In this document: in pieces, positions 42,295 through 51,261 of the stretch | Position numbering within the stretch: the stretch's first letter is position 1 | Layout of the letters: the number at the start of each line of letters is the position of its first letter | Source: SXRF01 sp038043465 | GTDB lineage: Bacteria > Pseudomonadota > Alphaproteobacteria > Rickettsiales > SXRF01 | Length of the DNA stretch: 64,000 bases | Assembly (NCBI GenBank): GCA_038043465.1 | Contig: JBBTBX010000009.1 | Coordinates: forward strand, 101,756 to 165,755 | Direction: 5' to 3' | Notes under the pieces: model-generated | The model's database searches: none | Told to the model about the DNA's origin: nothing | Seen by the model: the letters and a program-made list of their open reading frames with translations, nothing else | Position numbers and translations under genes: made by a program

Positions 42295-45032
42295 TACGCA
42301 GCCTCCTTATGTGCAACAATAAAATGTGCTACTGCATCAAGAAGACCTGGACGATCGGTTTTCACGATACAGTCGCTCATTCCTACATCCTTACTACGAG
42401 AAATAACATCTTTACTAAGTGATGCAGTATAACCAACGATTGGGGTTCCATTAACCTGCGCGCTTTTACGGCAAGCAGTTACAAATTCAAAACCGTCCAT
42501 GACCGGCATTTCTATATCAGTAACGATAAGATCAAACGTCATCTTGTCTTCAGTCAGCATATGCAGAGCTTCCTGACCGTTTTCAGCTGATGTAACCTTA
42601 TAGCCAACCGCCGATAACATAGGCACTGTTAAATTACGGAAGAAAGGACTATCTTCAACCAGCAGGATTGTCTTATTCTGCGCCTTCTGTTTACCTGACG
42701 CTCCAAGGTCAGCCACCATATCTTCCACCAGATCTGAAAGTAGATACCCAATATCAACCACATCTGTGGTTTTACCGGAAATTACCATGCTGCCAAGGTA
42801 ACCATTCTGTTTTGCTTCTTTCGAGGTAAGCTTTATGTCAAACGGAGCTTTAACGATATCGATAATTTCATCGACAACCAGGCCTATAACTTTTTTGTCA
42901 TAACCAAAAACTATAACATCAACGGTTCCACTGTTTGGCATTTTAAATTCATCATCAAGAGTGATAAGTCGCATTAAATCACCGCGATACTGCACTACCG
43001 GTTTATCTCCGGCAACCTCAATATCTTTGACATTAATTTCTTCCAGGCGTGAGATAAGCTCAAGCGGAACAGCTTTCGGAGCTCCCTTACCCAGAGTGAA
43101 TGACAGGAAGCCTATCATATCCTGCTTGCTCTCGCCCATTGCCAGAGCAGCATTGGCATCCTCACGCTCACTAATTTCAGCATTGCTTATCGTACGGGCA
43201 ATGCCATTAGGATCAAGAATCATAATTACGCTTCCATCACCTAAAATAGTATTTCCGGAGTAAATCGATAGTGACTTCAAAAGATCGGAAACAGGCTTAA
43301 CCACAATTTCCTCTGTGTCAAAAACTCTGTCAACAAGTATACCAAAATCGTAGCTACCTACCCTGCAGACAACTATATATACTTCCCTCTGAAGCAGCTC
43401 ATTATGATTACAAGGGAAACCAAGAGTCTCTGACATTATGGCAAGAGGCAGAAGCTTATCGCGCAGACGCATGACCAGTGAGTCATTAATCATTTCAAGC
43501 TGCACTCCTGCGCCAGGAGCTGCCCTAACCAGCTCCACCACATTTATCTGAGGAATAGCAAATTTCTGACTGTTGCTTTCAACTATAAGCACTGAAACTA
43601 TCGCCAGAGTAAGAGGTATTTTTACAGCAACCTTTGAACCTTTTCCCCATGTCGAATCAAGATCTATAGTACCACCAATTTTCTGGATATTGGTTTTTAC
43701 AACATCCATACCAACTCCACGTCCGGAAACGCTGGTAACTTTTTCGGCAGTTGAAAATCCAGCTGCAAAAATAAACTGGGCAATTTGTTTTTCGCTCATA
43801 TTATCAAGCGCTGCTTCTGTTGCAATACCATTAGCCAATGCCTTCTGTTTTACACGCTCGATATTAATGCCACGACCATCATCAATAATCTCAATTATTA
43901 TATGCCCGCCTTCATGATAGGCAGAAAGAGTAACCGTACCTACTTCCTGCTTGCCGGCAGCACGACGCTCCGCCGGAGTTTCCAGACCATGATCGCATGA
44001 ATTGCGAACCATGTGGGTAAGCGGATCTTTGATAACCTCCAGTAGCTGCCTGTCTAATTCGGTTTCCGCTCCATGCATTTTTAATTCAATTTTTTTACCA
44101 AGATCAAGAGATAGGTCTCTAATCAAACGCGGAAATTTAGACCAGCCATTGCCTATAGGTTGCATGCGGGTTTTCATTACGCCTTCCTGCAGCTCTGATG
44201 TAATATGGCTTAATTGCTGCAATGGTGTAATTAACTCTTTATCATCTTTCGTACGCACAATCTGCATCAGCTGGTTACGGGTAAGCACCAGCTCGCTGAC
44301 CATCTGCATGAGGTTTTCCAAAACATCAATATTAACGCGGATGCTTTGGGCAGTTTCATTATGCCCTTCTTTCTCTTTTTCTTCAGTTTTAGCAACCACA
44401 GGCTTTACCGGAGGAGCTTTGGAAGCAATATCAATTGGTGCTGCAGGAGCGACAGAAACAACTTCAATCTTAGGAGCTGCTTTCTCATCCTTAGTAACCG
44501 CCTCATCATCACCTTTAAAATGAGGAAATTCAGCTATAGCTATACGTTCAATAGCTTCCGTTATTTCTTTATCATCTGCACTTGCTGACGAAGAAGATGC
44601 GTTTATTATCGCAACTACTTCTTTTAATTCAGGGGATGCGCCTTCACCTACCCTACCGGTTTCCGCAAACTGGTTCAGACGCTCAATCAGCTGAGCGTCA
44701 TCACCACCCTGCTCTTCACCGTTCTGACTTAAATAGTCAATAAGACCTTTGATATTATCAAGCGATTCCAAAACAAGGGTAATGGCTTCAGGAGTTGCCT
44801 CAAGCTGCTTTTCACGAATTTTCCCCAGAACATTCTCAGAAGCATGCGCCACACGCTCCAAACGAGGCAAACCAAGAAACCCGCAGGTTCCTTTAATCGT
44901 ATGCATGATACGAAAAATATTACCTAGAATACCTTCATCCTGAGGGTTTTGCTCAAGCTTAACCAACTCAAGATCCAAAGTGGCTAGACCTTCACTGGTT
45001 TCAGTAATAAACTCTACTATTAGATCATCCAT
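42294..45032 (-). CDS. cheA: Hybrid chemotaxis histidine kinase CheA
   Basis: A 912-residue sensor kinase. Domains in order: Hpt with phospho-His44 (FRIMHTIKGTCGFLG); a long acidic, Ala/Pro-rich linker (about 110-225); dimerisation; ATPase with HMVRNSCDHGLETP, IDDGRGIN and SGRGVGMDVV; a CheW-like domain; a second, more divergent CheW-like segment (about 640-770); and a C-terminal receiver (LLVEDSPFFRNL, LIVTDIEMPVMDG). The receiver and second CheW-like unit are additions to the classical layout and may feed back on signalling or act as a phosphate sink. Confidence 0.94.
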   Translation of the reverse strand: MDDLIVEFITETSEGLATLDLELVKLEQNPQDEGILGNIFRIMHTIKGTCGFLGLPRLERVAHASENVLGKIREKQLEATPEAITLVLESLDNIKGLIDYLSQNGEEQGGDDAQLIERLNQFAETGRVGEGASPELKEVVAIINASSSSASADDKEITEAIERIAIAEFPHFKGDDEAVTKDEKAAPKIEVVSVAPAAPIDIASKAPPVKPVVAKTEEKEKEGHNETAQSIRVNIDVLENLMQMVSELVLTRNQLMQIVRTKDDKELITPLQQLSHITSELQEGVMKTRMQPIGNGWSKFPRLIRDLSLDLGKKIELKMHGAETELDRQLLEVIKDPLTHMVRNSCDHGLETPAERRAAGKQEVGTVTLSAYHEGGHIIIEIIDDGRGINIERVKQKALANGIATEAALDNMSEKQIAQFIFAAGFSTAEKVTSVSGRGVGMDVVKTNIQKIGGTIDLDSTWGKGSKVAVKIPLTLAIVSVLIVESNSQKFAIPQINVVELVRAAPGAGVQLEMINDSLVMRLRDKLLPLAIMSETLGFPCNHNELLQREVYIVVCRVGSYDFGILVDRVFDTEEIVVKPVSDLLKSLSIYSGNTILGDGSVIMILDPNGIARTISNAEISEREDANAALAMGESKQDMIGFLSFTLGKGAPKAVPLELISRLEEINVKDIEVAGDKPVVQYRGDLMRLITLDDEFKMPNSGTVDVIVFGYDKKVIGLVVDEIIDIVKAPFDIKLTSKEAKQNGYLGSMVISGKTTDVVDIGYLLSDLVEDMVADLGASGKQKAQNKTILLVEDSPFFRNLTVPMLSAVGYKVTSAENGQEALHMLTEDKMTFDLIVTDIEMPVMDGFEFVTACRKSAQVNGTPIVGYTASLSKDVISRSKDVGMSDCIVKTDRPGLLDAVAHFIVAHKEAA

Positions 45033-45070
45033 ATTAATATCCTACCTGTTATAATTTATGATGTACCGCA

Positions 45071-45727
45071 CTACTCTCCAGAAGACTGAACCACTCGTAA
45101 AACTAATTCGTCAGCACCAACTTTCCACTCAACCGCCGCTTTTAAATCGTCAGCATAATGACGCGTCAGATGCAACTGTACATTTTTTGTATTCACCACA
45201 CAATCAGAAGATGAAACAGAAAAAACTTTTTCTGCCTCACTATCCCATTTCAGATTTGCACCTGTCGCCAATACTGTAATTACCTTACGCAATGAATCAT
45301 CTTTATCCAATCTAACTGATATTTTTCCACCACGAATTAAAGCAGAAGATGCTATGACAAGGAGATTATACGTAAGACGCAACATTTTAAGGCTGATGGA
45401 AATTCCAGCAGCATCTGTGTGTGTCTCCGGCCAATCAAGCTCGATTTTAGTTCCAACAAAAAAATCTGAAGCTATTTTCTGTTTTTCGGAAAGGTTGGCC
45501 TCGCCATGCTCCTTCACATTACCGTAAGCTATACGATAAAACTGCAAACGGCTCACTGCAGAAAAAGCACTGCTCACTATTAAATCGACAGCTTGACTCT
45601 GAAGATCAAAACCTTCTTCACTTAAAAATTCCGCGCCGTTATTTACCGCTCCTATTGGCCCCGTAAGGTCATGACATAATCGCGTACATAGAAGTTCAGC
45701 AAAATACATTTTCTCGTTCATGAACAA
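45071..45727 (-). CDS. chpT: ChpT-type histidine phosphotransferase
   Basis: A 218-residue protein of the ChpT family, which passes phosphate from CckA to CtrA and CpdR in alphaproteobacteria. The phospho-accepting His19 lies in TRLCHDLTGPIGAVNNGAEF, followed by the second helix of the four-helix bundle; the C-terminal part resembles a degenerate ATPase fold (e.g. RLTYNLLVIASSALIRGGKI). It is first in the che operon, 38 bases ahead of cheA, so chemotaxis and CtrA control are genetically joined. Confidence 0.88.
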   Translation of the reverse strand: MFMNEKMYFAELLCTRLCHDLTGPIGAVNNGAEFLSEEGFDLQSQAVDLIVSSAFSAVSRLQFYRIAYGNVKEHGEANLSEKQKIASDFFVGTKIELDWPETHTDAAGISISLKMLRLTYNLLVIASSALIRGGKISVRLDKDDSLRKVITVLATGANLKWDSEAEKVFSVSSSDCVVNTKNVQLHLTRHYADDLKAAVEWKVGADELVLRVVQSSGE

Positions 45728-46003
45728 ATTTCTTCCTCTATATCTTGTATAGTAAAATATTTTTCCTCATAACTATTGCCTATAAAGATAAATTTTTAGT
45801 AAACGGAATGGCTTTGACTGAAATTTAAATAAAATTTTATATATTTATTTTATGTAGTATTGCTCCAGTAAATTCATACTCTCGCAATCCACACTTATAT
45901 CAATAACATAATGATTATTATAAATTTATCGCTTTAAGCATTGACTTACAAAGAAAAAACCAATAGATTTCACAAACAATCAACCGCACTATAATGAAGA
46001 GCT

Positions 46004-46708
46004 GTGCCTGAAAAACAAACATCCGGAAGAAATACATCTGACCAGTCCAATACTATTGGCATCAGATTAAAAGCAGAAATAGCAAAAACCGGGATAAGTG
46101 CTGCGGAGATTGCTCGCCGTTCCGGTGTTCTCACGTCTTTTATATACGATATCTTAAGCGGAAAATCTACCAATCCATCTATACTAAAACTTGCTATGGT
46201 CGCTGATTGCCTTGGTGTAAGCCTGACTTATCTGATAGGTAGTGAATTAGAAAATAACCCGGCTATTACCAGAAACAGGAATGAAGAAAAATATATTTCA
46301 ATCCCTCATATAAAGTTGAATAGTTCAAAAAATATTAAGAAGGGCTTTGTATCTTTTAAAGGAGAAGACGAACCATACCTTTTTAATGCCGGATGGATAC
46401 GCGACAATTTTAATGTTGATGCAGCTTCCCTACGAATATTCACAATAATCGGTGACAGCATGGAACCCACAATCTGTAATAATGATATTGTGCTTATTGA
46501 TACTAAGCAGACAATTCCTTCGCCTTCAGGTATATTTATAATATTTGATGGGCTCGGGCTTACAGCCAAAAGACTTGAATATGTTTTTGAAAATGATTCC
46601 CGGAATATTCGTATTATTTCTGACAACAAGTGCTATTCGACATATGATAGCTCATTATCAGACATAATTGCAGTCGGTAGAGTTATATGGTTTTCACGCA
46701 CAATATGA
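46004..46708 (+). CDS. XRE helix-turn-helix / S24 peptidase-like repressor
   Basis: A 234-residue regulator. The N-terminal HTH (about residues 18-75: AEIARRSGVLTSFIYDILSG) is followed by a LexA/CI-type S24 domain with GDSMEPTICNNDIVLID, carrying the catalytic Ser, and GLTAKRLEYV, carrying the Lys. An NAGW sequence upstream of the domain could be the cleavage site, but this is uncertain. It starts with GTG and its end overlaps the convergent response regulator by 76 bases. The target genes are unknown. Confidence 0.82.
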   Translation: MPEKQTSGRNTSDQSNTIGIRLKAEIAKTGISAAEIARRSGVLTSFIYDILSGKSTNPSILKLAMVADCLGVSLTYLIGSELENNPAITRNRNEEKYISIPHIKLNSSKNIKKGFVSFKGEDEPYLFNAGWIRDNFNVDAASLRIFTIIGDSMEPTICNNDIVLIDTKQTIPSPSGIFIIFDGLGLTAKRLEYVFENDSRNIRIISDNKCYSTYDSSLSDIIAVGRVIWFSRTI

Positions 46709-47349
46709 CCCTGCTTTTTATGTCTGCCTAGTTCGCCAACCTTCCGATATAAGGTCGAGCGACCAATGCCAAGACTGCGTGCTGCTTTGCTCATTGATCC
46801 ACCACAAGCATTTAAAGCATAACGAATAGCATCTTCTTCAAGATGACGCAGTTTCTTAACCGTACCGTCTCCTGCCAGCAAAGTTTGAGATACATCCATA
46901 GTTGACGCAATCTGTGCGCCCCCATCAAATTCCAGTTGCTTTTCCAGCCGTTCAATCATTTTATACAAATTACGGGTACGCAGGGCACTTGCAATTGAAA
47001 GCCCCAGGCGTTCGATTGTAAGCGGCTTGGTAAGAAAATCATTAGCTCCGGCATTTATGGTCTCCACAGCCTTTTCCGTGTCCCCATATTCAACCATAAT
47101 TATAATAGGGAAATCAGGTTTGCAGTGCTTAATTATATTAACCACATGAATAGCATCGATCTGTAATACACTCATATCAAGCAGCATTATACTGGGAACA
47201 CAATTAACCGGCAGTACGGCATTAATTGCCTTTTGACCACTTGTAACTATCATGGTATTATATTTCAACCTGTTATTGATTGCGGTTTCCAGAACCCTCG
47301 CCTGAGCCTCGTCACCATCTACAATTAATATAGTATCTGAATCTGACAT
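46633..47349 (-). CDS. Response regulator, receiver plus Fis-type HTH
   Basis: A 238-residue regulator with an N-terminal receiver (ILIVDGDEAQ; phospho-Asp in IMLLDMSVLQID; Lys in FLTKPL) joined directly to a Fis-like DNA-binding domain (ALNACGGSMSKAARSLGIGRSTLYRKVGEL). The AAA+ domain of NtrC relatives is missing, so it cannot activate sigma-54 the usual way. The conserved switch Thr/Ser of the receiver appears to be Val (IIMVEYGD). The C-terminal 30 residues extend past the HTH and overlap the convergent repressor gene. Confidence 0.85.
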   Translation of the reverse strand: MSDSDTILIVDGDEAQARVLETAINNRLKYNTMIVTSGQKAINAVLPVNCVPSIMLLDMSVLQIDAIHVVNIIKHCKPDFPIIIMVEYGDTEKAVETINAGANDFLTKPLTIERLGLSIASALRTRNLYKMIERLEKQLEFDGGAQIASTMDVSQTLLAGDGTVKKLRHLEEDAIRYALNACGGSMSKAARSLGIGRSTLYRKVGELGRHKKQGHIVRENHITLPTAIMSDNELSYVE

Positions 47350-47509
47350 GTCTTCTTGCCTCCGCTAAACAACTCGATAGGTTTAGGTTGTATATTTTTT
47401 TTATTTAACAATCAATAGTTTTAACGAGGCAAAGATGATTAGATTTTTTTAATGTATTTCATATTAAATAATGTTAATGATAGAACAGCAACTAAATTGA
47501 GAATATATA

Positions 47510-49027
47510 ATGTTAAAATTTCGCTTCATATTATTGCTATCTGTCGCCCTCATGTCCTCCGGTTATCGCTGGAGGTGTTATGCTTTTTGTGATGAACAAA
47601 CGGCAATTCAAAATGACTATACGGAACAGCGCGATGACTGCCGTGGTTTTGCTCAGGACAATATAGATGCGGAGATGGCAAAAGCTCCCAATCCCAATAG
47701 TGTAAAAGCAAGAAAAATTAAGCTTATCGCCCTGTTCAGCGATTGCATGGCGCAATATGGCTGGGATGTACCTAAAGTAAATGATAAAGGTGGCAAGCTT
47801 GCTGATAGTGGCGAAGTTCCTCTTTACACATCAACTGTATCGAAACTGGCGGCTTCAGAAAAAAATCCAGATGCTGAAGTCCCTAACACCCCTGCTCCTG
47901 TTGAAGGAGAAATAACCGAGCAAGACCTGCCTGCCCGGAAAACGCCAGTTGGGAATATTCCAAAACAACAGGAAATTAAACAACAGGAAAATCTTAAACA
48001 GGAAAATTCTAAGAACACCAATAACACCAATACTGTAGTGCAGAAATCAGCGAAAAGCAAAGCGCAAAGCGGAAAATCACAATCAGCTACACAAACTGAT
48101 AATATACAGAATCAGCCTGCTACAACTAAAAGCAAAAAATCTGTAAAAACCAGTAAGGAACAGAACGATCAGAAACCAGCCGACAACCAAGTAAAATCAT
48201 CATCGCAGAAAACAACTTCCACCACCAGCTCTACTACTACCAACAAGGTTATAGAAAAACCTGCCAGTGAACAACAGAGCACGCAGCCGATACCTATACC
48301 GCCACCACCACCCGCAAATTCCACAAGTTACAGGAAAGTTACAAACAACAATAATTCTCTTTCTCAGCCCACAGATAATAAAGCGGGTAATAACAGCCAT
48401 CCGCCAATACAGAAATTGTCTCCTGAAGCTGGGCGGTATGAACCTCCTGCGACTATTTCTACCACCTCTGAACCGATAAAAAATTCTCCAAATCCGACTT
48501 ACACCAGAGAGACAAATAGCGTAAACAACATGCCGGCAAACTCTTCTGTATATACCGACCAGACTACATCTGACGATATGCGGCAACCAACTTTATCCGC
48601 AAACAGAGCTCAAATTGTAAGCAGCAGCAATAGCGAATCAACCAATCAGATAATCAAAGAAAAAGAGAGCATAGAACGAATAACAAGTTCTCAGCAAAGC
48701 GACAATGTGTCAAATGCTACTACTGTTACTACTGCTACCGCCCCACCAGCCGCAGCTGGCGTTTTATTGCCAGGGATTGATGAATCAGCGATCCCATCGC
48801 AACCGCGAGTGACAAAAAACAATTCAGCAACGCAAAAGACTTCAGAATGTGAATATGCCAGACGTTCGGCAGGTGTATCAGAAGCCGCCGCTAAAAAGGC
48901 AAAGGAATGTGATATAGAATGTGCAAAGCAGCGAAAAGTACTGCCAAAAACTGTTACTCCACCAGCCTGCCCTATAAAGGATCCAGCCGTGAATTTGCTC
49001 GATACGCAGCTCGGAAACAAACCATAA
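47510..49027 (+). CDS. Exported low-complexity protein with Cys-rich ends
   Basis: A 505-residue protein. The N-terminus is a signal-like stretch (RFILLLSVALMSSG). A first conserved-looking domain (about residues 28-85) has CDEQTAIQNDYTEQRDDCRGFA and LFSDCMAQYGWDV, a Cys pattern I associate with uncharacterised alphaproteobacterial envelope proteins. The middle 330 residues are Asn/Gln/Thr/Ser/Lys-rich and probably disordered. The C-terminus is again Cys-rich (CEYARRSAGV, KECDIECAKQ, PPACPIKDP). It is probably periplasmic or on the outer membrane. Function is unknown. Confidence 0.65.
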   Translation: MLKFRFILLLSVALMSSGYRWRCYAFCDEQTAIQNDYTEQRDDCRGFAQDNIDAEMAKAPNPNSVKARKIKLIALFSDCMAQYGWDVPKVNDKGGKLADSGEVPLYTSTVSKLAASEKNPDAEVPNTPAPVEGEITEQDLPARKTPVGNIPKQQEIKQQENLKQENSKNTNNTNTVVQKSAKSKAQSGKSQSATQTDNIQNQPATTKSKKSVKTSKEQNDQKPADNQVKSSSQKTTSTTSSTTTNKVIEKPASEQQSTQPIPIPPPPPANSTSYRKVTNNNNSLSQPTDNKAGNNSHPPIQKLSPEAGRYEPPATISTTSEPIKNSPNPTYTRETNSVNNMPANSSVYTDQTTSDDMRQPTLSANRAQIVSSSNSESTNQIIKEKESIERITSSQQSDNVSNATTVTTATAPPAAAGVLLPGIDESAIPSQPRVTKNNSATQKTSECEYARRSAGVSEAAAKKAKECDIECAKQRKVLPKTVTPPACPIKDPAVNLLDTQLGNKP

Positions 49028-49112
49028 AGCTCAAAATCAGCTAAAATCCATAGGATAGTAGTGAAATTACCTCTAGTTTCTGCTATAATGTAACTATAAT
49101 GAGATATTTAAT

Positions 49113-49925
49113 ATGCTTTATTGGACAGTAGCAGTAGTTACACTATATTCCGGAATTGTAGCATTCATGGCTATATTCCAGAGAAAACTCCTCTATTTTC
49201 CGGATAAAAAAATAGGACATCCGGAAATTTATGGGATTTCCGGGTTCAGTGAATTTTTTATCAAAACAGAAGATAATATAACCATTCAGGCGTGGCATAA
49301 GCCAGCAAAGGATAACAATCCGACAATATTATATTTCCATGGCAATGCTTCGCATATGGGTAACCGCGCCGGCATTTATTCCGCATTTGCAGGAAGAGGT
49401 TTTGGTGTACTTTCCATCAGTTATCGTGGATATGGAAAGAGCGAAGGAAGCCCAGATGAAAAGGGATTATACGCTGACGCGCAGGCGGCTATTTTATTTC
49501 TTACTAAAGAAAATGAAATATCATTGGATAATATTATATTATATGGCGAATCTCTGGGAACTGGTGTTGCCGTGCAGATGGCACAGGAACACAATGTTAA
49601 AGCGGTTATACTTCAGGCTCCCTACACTTCTGTTTCCGGCAGGGCAGCTGAGATTTACTTCTTTATGCCGGTTAAGCTGGTGATGCTCGACCATTTTGAT
49701 TCCTTAAGCAAAATAGCAAACATAAAATCTCCATTGCTTATTTTACACGGAGAGCTAGACACAACCATTCCTATCCGGCACGGCAAAACTTTACTGAAAG
49801 CGGCAAAAACCCAGAAAGAAGCGGTATTCTTTCATGACGTTGGACATAATAATTTTGACAGTGCGACAATAGCAGAAAATGTAATGGATTTTATAATCCG
49901 GATGGATAACAGAGCAAACCAGTAG
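49113..49925 (+). CDS. Alpha/beta hydrolase of the ABHD13/BEM46 group
   Basis: A 270-residue hydrolase with one N-terminal membrane helix (VVTLYSGIVAFMAIF) followed by QRKLLYFPDKK, a hallmark of this group. The fold motifs are LYFHGNASHMGNRAG, the nucleophile elbow YGESLGTGVA, an acid in HGELDTTIPI and the His in HDVGHNNF. It is membrane-anchored; the substrate is unknown. Confidence 0.88.
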   Translation: MLYWTVAVVTLYSGIVAFMAIFQRKLLYFPDKKIGHPEIYGISGFSEFFIKTEDNITIQAWHKPAKDNNPTILYFHGNASHMGNRAGIYSAFAGRGFGVLSISYRGYGKSEGSPDEKGLYADAQAAILFLTKENEISLDNIILYGESLGTGVAVQMAQEHNVKAVILQAPYTSVSGRAAEIYFFMPVKLVMLDHFDSLSKIANIKSPLLILHGELDTTIPIRHGKTLLKAAKTQKEAVFFHDVGHNNFDSATIAENVMDFIIRMDNRANQ

Positions 49926-49995
49926 ATGCTGCAAGGAAAAAATTAAGGCAGCACCGCTGGGCAGTGCCACCCTACAAATAATCAATAGTTTATAA

Positions 49996-50169
49996 TTAGC
50001 GGTTAGCTGAAGTAAGAGTACTTGAAACCTTACTGAATGAGTTAGTTACGCTGTTACCAACGCGACCCATAGCCAGAATAGCTACGATAGAAACTAGAGC
50101 TGCAATAAGAGCATACTCAATCGCAGTAGCACCATCTTCTGATTTTAAGAAACGAATCATTGTCTGCAT
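49996..50169 (-). CDS. flp: Flp/Fap-type pilin, copy 1
   Basis: This short gene encodes 57 residues. It begins MQTMIRFLKSEDGATAIEYA, with the GATAIEYAL motif and Glu at +5 of Flp pilins, and ends with the shared FSKVSSTLTSANR. The prepilin peptidase (TadV) should cut after the Gly. It lacks a long hydrophilic C-terminus, as normal for Flp. An AAGGGA ribosome site is ahead of the ATG. It is the most downstream of three near-identical copies. Confidence 0.92.
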   Translation of the reverse strand: MQTMIRFLKSEDGATAIEYALIAALVSIVAILAMGRVGNSVTNSFSKVSSTLTSANR

Positions 50170-50225
50170 AATATTCCCTTAAACTTGATTGTTGATAGGA
50201 CAACTGAATATATCAGCTACTAACT

Positions 50226-50253
50226 ATTATTAGCAAACATTCGTTAACGACAA
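50226..50253 (-). promoter_or_regulatory. Promoter of pilin copy 1
   Basis: On the minus strand TTGTCG (50253-50248) and AATAAT (50231-50226) are 16 bases apart. The sequence between promoter and start is conserved with pilin copy 2. Confidence 0.5.
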
Positions 50254-50405
50254 GTAAATATTACGAATTATAGTAAAAATATATTAATATGCTATATTAC
50301 TTGCGACTCCCTCTCCCGGAGGGAGAGGGAATTCGAGAATGACGCTAATTAAACATTAACTGCTATACAATTTTTGTATCTCTGGATTCTGTGCCTCTAT
50401 AACAG

Positions 50406-50438
50406 AAAAACGGCACCACAAGAATGATGCCGTTTTAC
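50406..50438 (-). terminator. Terminator behind pilin copy 2
   Basis: AAAACGGCA and TGCCGTTTT form a stem, with the loop between, in the spacer after the second pilin gene. The same hairpin, with small changes, lies behind copy 3. Confidence 0.75.
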
Positions 50439-50459
50439 AAAACCAGATAATACCGAGAA

Positions 50460-50633
50460 TTAGCGGTTAGCTGAAGTAAGAGTACTTGCAACTTTACTGA
50501 ATGAGTTAGTCACGCTGTTACCAACGGCACCCATTGCCAAAATAGCTACGATAGAAACTAGAGCTGCAATAAGAGCGTACTCAATCGCGGTTGCGCCATC
50601 TTCTGATTTAAAAAGACGAATCATTGTCTGCAT
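50460..50633 (-). CDS. flp: Flp/Fap-type pilin, copy 2
   Basis: Encodes 57 residues, MQTMIRLFKSEDGATAIEYA onward, differing from copy 1 at only a few positions (LF for FL, AMGAVG for AMGRVG, KVASTL for KVSSTL). It has its own promoter and terminator. The three copies are in tandem on the minus strand, about 460 bases apart. Confidence 0.92.
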   Translation of the reverse strand: MQTMIRLFKSEDGATAIEYALIAALVSIVAILAMGAVGNSVTNSFSKVASTLTSANR

Positions 50634-50698
50634 AATCTTTCCTTAAACTTTGATTGTTGATAGAATAATAGAATAACTGAATATATCAGCTACCAGAT

Positions 50699-50726
50699 AT
50701 TATTAGCAAATACTCGTTAATGTCAA
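50699..50726 (-). promoter_or_regulatory. Promoter of pilin copy 2
   Basis: On the minus strand a consensus TTGACA (50726-50721) is followed after 16 bases by AATAAT (50704-50699). This is the best of the three pilin promoters. Confidence 0.65.
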
Positions 50727-50875
50727 GTAAATGTCATGCATTACAGCAAAAAACATTAATTCTTATGGTATTATCTTAAGTAATTTATTAAATTATTATT
50801 AATAAACATCAAGAAAATAAGGAAAATTATACTTCAAATACCCTGCATCTCTTGATTCTACATTTTTATAACAGC

Positions 50876-50908
50876 AAAACGGCACCATAAAAATGATGCC
50901 GTTTTACA
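50876..50908 (-). terminator. Terminator behind pilin copy 3
   Basis: AAAACGGCACCAT and ATGATGCCGTTTT pair to form a hairpin ended by an A/T-rich run, matching the one behind copy 2. Confidence 0.75.
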
Positions 50909-50920
50909 AAAATCAAATAA

Positions 50921-51094
50921 CTAGCGGTTAGCTGAAGTAAGAGTACTTGCAACTTTACTGAATGAGTTAGTTACGCTGTTACCAACGCTACCCATAGCCA
51001 CGATAGCTACGATAGAGACCAGAGCCGCAATAAGAGCATACTCAATCGCAGTAGCACCATCTTCTGATTTGAATAGACGAATAATTGTCTGCAT
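50921..51094 (-). CDS. flp: Flp/Fap-type pilin, copy 3
   Basis: Encodes 57 residues beginning MQTIIRLFKSEDGATAIEYA; it differs from the other copies mainly at positions 4 and around AIVAMGSVG. It ends TAG where the others end TAA. Its 5' spacer is less similar to the other two. No tad/cpa assembly genes are near. Confidence 0.92.
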   Translation of the reverse strand: MQTIIRLFKSEDGATAIEYALIAALVSIVAIVAMGSVGNSVTNSFSKVASTLTSANR

Positions 51095-51152
51095 AAACTT
51101 CTCCCTAAGAGTGTTAAATAAAGAAACCGGCTGATTGCTTCAGCTATTAACC

Positions 51153-51181
51153 ATTATTATAAATAATCTGCCATTGGTCAA
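51153..51181 (-). promoter_or_regulatory. Promoter of pilin copy 3
   Basis: On the minus strand TTGACC (51181-51176) and AATAAT (51158-51153) are 17 bases apart. It lies in the divergent spacer ahead of ftsK. Confidence 0.6.
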
Positions 51182-51261
51182 GCAATAATGCAAAAAAAAT
51201 ATCTACAATTTTATATATATTTTAGGCATTTACAAGAAAACTCTTTACCATAAATTGATTT

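Noticed and set aside
42961..44588. Long open frames opposite cheA (up to 173 codons)
   Set aside because: They are mirror frames of a clear hybrid CheA; Ser/Cys/Ile-rich composition and no ribosome sites.
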